NCBI GenBank assembly: GCA_024123955.1
Contig: CP099652.1
Span: forward strand, 4,340,001 to 4,404,000
Source: Oxalobacteraceae bacterium OTU3CINTB1
Lineage (GTDB): Bacteria; Pseudomonadota; Gammaproteobacteria; Burkholderiales; Burkholderiaceae_D
DNA: 64,000 bases
Direction of reading: 5' to 3'
Under the pieces are notes generated by a model. That model made no database searches and had not been told where the DNA came from. It saw only the letters and a list, made by a program, of their open reading frames with translations. Positions 61,776-64,000 of the stretch are shown one piece after another. The position numbers were made by a program, and so were the translations under genes. Position 1 is the first letter of the stretch, and every line of letters starts with the position of its first letter.

Positions 61776-63935
61776 ATGCACCAACCAGAAATGCCTCGCA
61801 CCCAACCGACCCCGATCGCACGCGCCCTCCAGGCTGGCCTGGCCGGCCTGTTCTTCTCCGGCGCCGCTGGCGCGGCCGAAACGCCGCCGCCCCCGCAACC
61901 CGACAGCGCCCTGCCGACCGTCTACGTGACCGGCGCACAGGAGACGGCCACCGGCGTGGTGGCCGGCTACGCGGCCCGGCGCAGCGCCAGCGGCACCAAG
62001 ACCGACACCCCGATCATCGAAACGCCGCAGTCGATCACCATCATCGGCGCCGAGCAGATCGAAACGCTCGGCGCCCGCACCATCGCCGAGGCGCTCGGCT
62101 ACGCGGTCGGCGGCACCCTGCGCCCGGAACGCACGGGCGACGAGATCACGCTGCGCGGCTTCCAGCTGCTGTCGACCTTCCGCGACGGCACCAATTACCA
62201 GGTCAACCGCTTCGACGGCCAGCAGGAGGTCTACGGCCTCGAACGCATCGAGGTGCTCAAGGGCGCCTCGTCTATCCTGTACGGTATGTCCTCGCCCGGC
62301 GGCGTGCTCAACACCGTGAGCAAGCGGCCGACCGCCGACACGCTGCGCGAACTCAACGTCGAAGCCGGCTCCTTCGACCGCAAGCAGGTCTCGGGCGACT
62401 TCGGCGGCAAGCTCAGCGAGGACGGCGCGTGGACCTACCGCCTCACCGGCCTGCAGCGCGACAGCGGCGCTTTCATCGACTACATGCGCGACGACCGCAC
62501 CTACCTGGCCCCGGCGCTCACATGGCGCCCCGACGCCGCCACGAGCGTGACCTTGCTGTCCGAATACCAGCGCGACCGCGGCAACTACGGCGCCGACGAC
62601 CTGCCCGCCGCGGGCACCTTGCGCCCGAACGTGCACGGCACGATCCCGCGCGAGCGCTTCACCGGGGAACCGGACTACGACCACTTCCGCATCAAGCGCT
62701 ACTCGGCCGGCTACCTCGTCGACCACGCGTTCACCGACAACCTCAAGCTGCGCCACAGCCTGCGCAAATACCATATGGACCAGGACTGGGCCTCGATCGG
62801 CACGGCCGCCGACTACGAGGCCGACCAGCGCACCATCAAGCGCTTCGCCGAAGACCGCGACGAGCACACCAACCGCCTGAACTCGGACACCTCGCTGCAA
62901 TACGACTGGCGCGCTGCCGGCATCGCGCACAAAACCCTGGTCGGCCTGGACTACACCGAAACCAAGCGCACCAGCGAGCGCTTCGACCGCGCCGTCGGCA
63001 CGATCGACCTGTACGCGCCGGTGTACGGCGGCGCGCTCGGTCCGGCCGTCTACTCGTATGGGTTCCGCACCCGCGACAAGCAGATGGGCCTGTACTTCCA
63101 GGACCAGATGACGTTCGACGCCAAATGGGTGCTGCTGCTGGGCGGGCGCCAGGACTGGGTGCGCCAGACCGAATGCGACTTCCGCAATCCGTCGCTGTGC
63201 TCGGCCGAGCATGAAAAGAGTGACGCCCTCACCGGCCGCGCCGGGCTGGTCTACCTGGCCGACAACGGCCTGGCGCCGTTCGTCGGCTTCAGCCAGTCGT
63301 TCGCGCCCACCAGCGGCACCGACCGCAACGGCAGCCGCTTCAAGCCGACCGAGGGCGAGCAGTTCGAAGCGGGCGTGCGCTACCAGCCCTCCAGCGGCGC
63401 GCTGATGCTGTCGGCGGCTACCTACCAGCTCACCCAGGGCAACGTGCTGAGCCAGGACCCGCTGGACCGCCGCTACGCGCGGCAGCAGGGCGAGGTGCGC
63501 TCGCGTGGTGTCGAGCTCGAGGCGCGCGGACGGATCGGGCGCAACGCCCAGGTGCTTGCCGCCTATACGTACACGGACGCGCGCGTGACCAAGGCCAGCC
63601 CGTTGTTCCCCGAGCAGGTCGGCGACCGCACCAACGGCGTGCCGTACAACCAGTTCTCGCTGTGGGGGGATTACAGCTTCGGCGATTTCGGCGTGCCCGG
63701 CCTGAAGATCGGCGCCGGCGCCCGCTACATGGGCGAGACCACCAGCACCTACACCGACGTGGTGGCGCCGGCCTACACCGTCATCGACGCCATGGCCAGC
63801 TACAGCACCGGCCCGTGGCGCCTGGCGCTCAATGTCGGCAACCTGGCCGACAAGCACTTCTACACCAGCTGCCCGTTCGCCTGCTTCTATGGTGAATCGC
63901 GCAATGTGAAGGCATCGCTCAGCTATCGCTGGTAA
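61776..63935 (+). CDS. TonB-dependent siderophore receptor
   Basis: 719 residues. Signal peptide about 1-33, then TonB-box-like VYVTGAQE, plug domain (TPIIETPQSITIIGAEQIE; RGFQLLSTFRDG; IEVLKGASSILYGMSSPGGVLNTVSKRP) and barrel ending NVKASLSYRW with the C-terminal Trp typical of ferric-siderophore receptors. It likely imports a ferric hydroxamate-type siderophore. The start codon has no clear RBS, so a nearby ATG (61791) is an alternative. I see no convincing Fur box in 61543-61775. Confidence 0.93.
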   Translation: MHQPEMPRTQPTPIARALQAGLAGLFFSGAAGAAETPPPPQPDSALPTVYVTGAQETATGVVAGYAARRSASGTKTDTPIIETPQSITIIGAEQIETLGARTIAEALGYAVGGTLRPERTGDEITLRGFQLLSTFRDGTNYQVNRFDGQQEVYGLERIEVLKGASSILYGMSSPGGVLNTVSKRPTADTLRELNVEAGSFDRKQVSGDFGGKLSEDGAWTYRLTGLQRDSGAFIDYMRDDRTYLAPALTWRPDAATSVTLLSEYQRDRGNYGADDLPAAGTLRPNVHGTIPRERFTGEPDYDHFRIKRYSAGYLVDHAFTDNLKLRHSLRKYHMDQDWASIGTAADYEADQRTIKRFAEDRDEHTNRLNSDTSLQYDWRAAGIAHKTLVGLDYTETKRTSERFDRAVGTIDLYAPVYGGALGPAVYSYGFRTRDKQMGLYFQDQMTFDAKWVLLLGGRQDWVRQTECDFRNPSLCSAEHEKSDALTGRAGLVYLADNGLAPFVGFSQSFAPTSGTDRNGSRFKPTEGEQFEAGVRYQPSSGALMLSAATYQLTQGNVLSQDPLDRRYARQQGEVRSRGVELEARGRIGRNAQVLAAYTYTDARVTKASPLFPEQVGDRTNGVPYNQFSLWGDYSFGDFGVPGLKIGAGARYMGETTSTYTDVVAPAYTVIDAMASYSTGPWRLALNVGNLADKHFYTSCPFACFYGESRNVKASLSYRW

Positions 63936-63956
63936 GGCGCTAAAACGACGCCGCGC

Positions 63957-64000
63957 CTAGCCGATGTCGGCCAGCTCACGGCAGCAGGCGATGGCGTTGC
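63957..64000 (-). CDS. Possible 3' end of a minus-strand gene
   Basis: The last bases read on the minus strand as NAIACCRELADIG followed by TAG, 21 bp after the receptor's stop. The frame runs off the window. It is plausible as the end of a convergent gene but too short to identify. Confidence 0.3.
   Translation of the reverse strand, partial: NAIACCRELADIG

Noticed and set aside
61680..63857. 725-codon open frame opposite the siderophore receptor
   Set aside because: Arg/Val/Gly-rich shadow; the receptor frame has full plug and barrel motifs.
1..64000. CRISPR arrays, tRNA genes, riboswitches, prophage or insertion sequences
   Set aside because: I looked for repeat-spacer periodicity, cloverleaf-like segments, transposase motifs and phage genes and saw none.

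Overview
The window is GC-rich with dense, mostly short-gapped genes. Its content (several TonB-dependent receptors, a secreted fructan locus, PhoX, a DmpR-type aromatic regulon, and long palindromic intergenic repeats) suggests a free-living, soil or plant-associated betaproteobacterium. My best guess is Oxalobacteraceae (Massilia/Duganella/Janthinobacterium type). That placement is inference from gene content and style, since no rRNA or phylogenetic marker is present. I found no tRNA, rRNA, CRISPR array, prophage or complete insertion sequence.

Layout. 1-3.5 kb: end of a TonB-dependent receptor, then a copper-handling set (DUF2946, SCO, PCu(A)C) and a small HExxH membrane protein. 3.6-11.4 kb: sugar-acid type MFS permease, a palindromic repeat, DUF1624 acyltransferase-like protein, thymidine kinase, a reverse-transsulfuration pair (cystathionine beta-synthase and gamma-lyase), a membrane-anchored HNH-like protein and an M23 peptidase. 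11.5-17 kb: PhoX behind a four-repeat Pho box, a penicillin/AHL acylase-like protein and an orphan ParB-like protein. 17.3-21.5 kb: small proteins, then a LuxR / CHASE3 hybrid kinase / single-domain response regulator operon. 21.5-23.9 kb: the classical divergent lysA-lysR pair.

23.9-36.9 kb is the most interesting region. A XylR/DmpR-type sigma-54 activator faces an operon encoding an aromatic-type aldehyde dehydrogenase, a coniferyl-alcohol-dehydrogenase-like SDR, DUF1302 (outer-membrane barrel), DUF1329 (periplasmic), a Ycf48-like beta-propeller and a 1393-residue MMPL/RND transporter fused in frame to a type-B carboxylesterase with a complete Ser-Glu-His triad. The intergenic region has a near-perfect XylR-type UAS and a -24/-12 promoter. 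I infer a substrate-induced envelope-spanning system that moves a hydrophobic ester, hydrolyses it at the inner membrane and oxidises the released alcohol to an acid.

37-43 kb: a hypothetical protein, a ZnuD-like receptor with a small His/Cys protein, a lipoprotein and a YdeP-like molybdopterin oxidoreductase. 43.3-55.9 kb: a fructan/sucrose utilisation locus, all on the minus strand (LacI regulator, ABC sugar importer, two clan GH-J enzymes, ATPase, fructokinase, TonB receptor), with three matching 17-bp operator-like sites placed before its three transcription blocks. 56-64 kb: DUF2243, DUF488, a Gly/His-rich disordered protein, a secreted GH2 enzyme, a hypothetical protein and a ferric-siderophore receptor.
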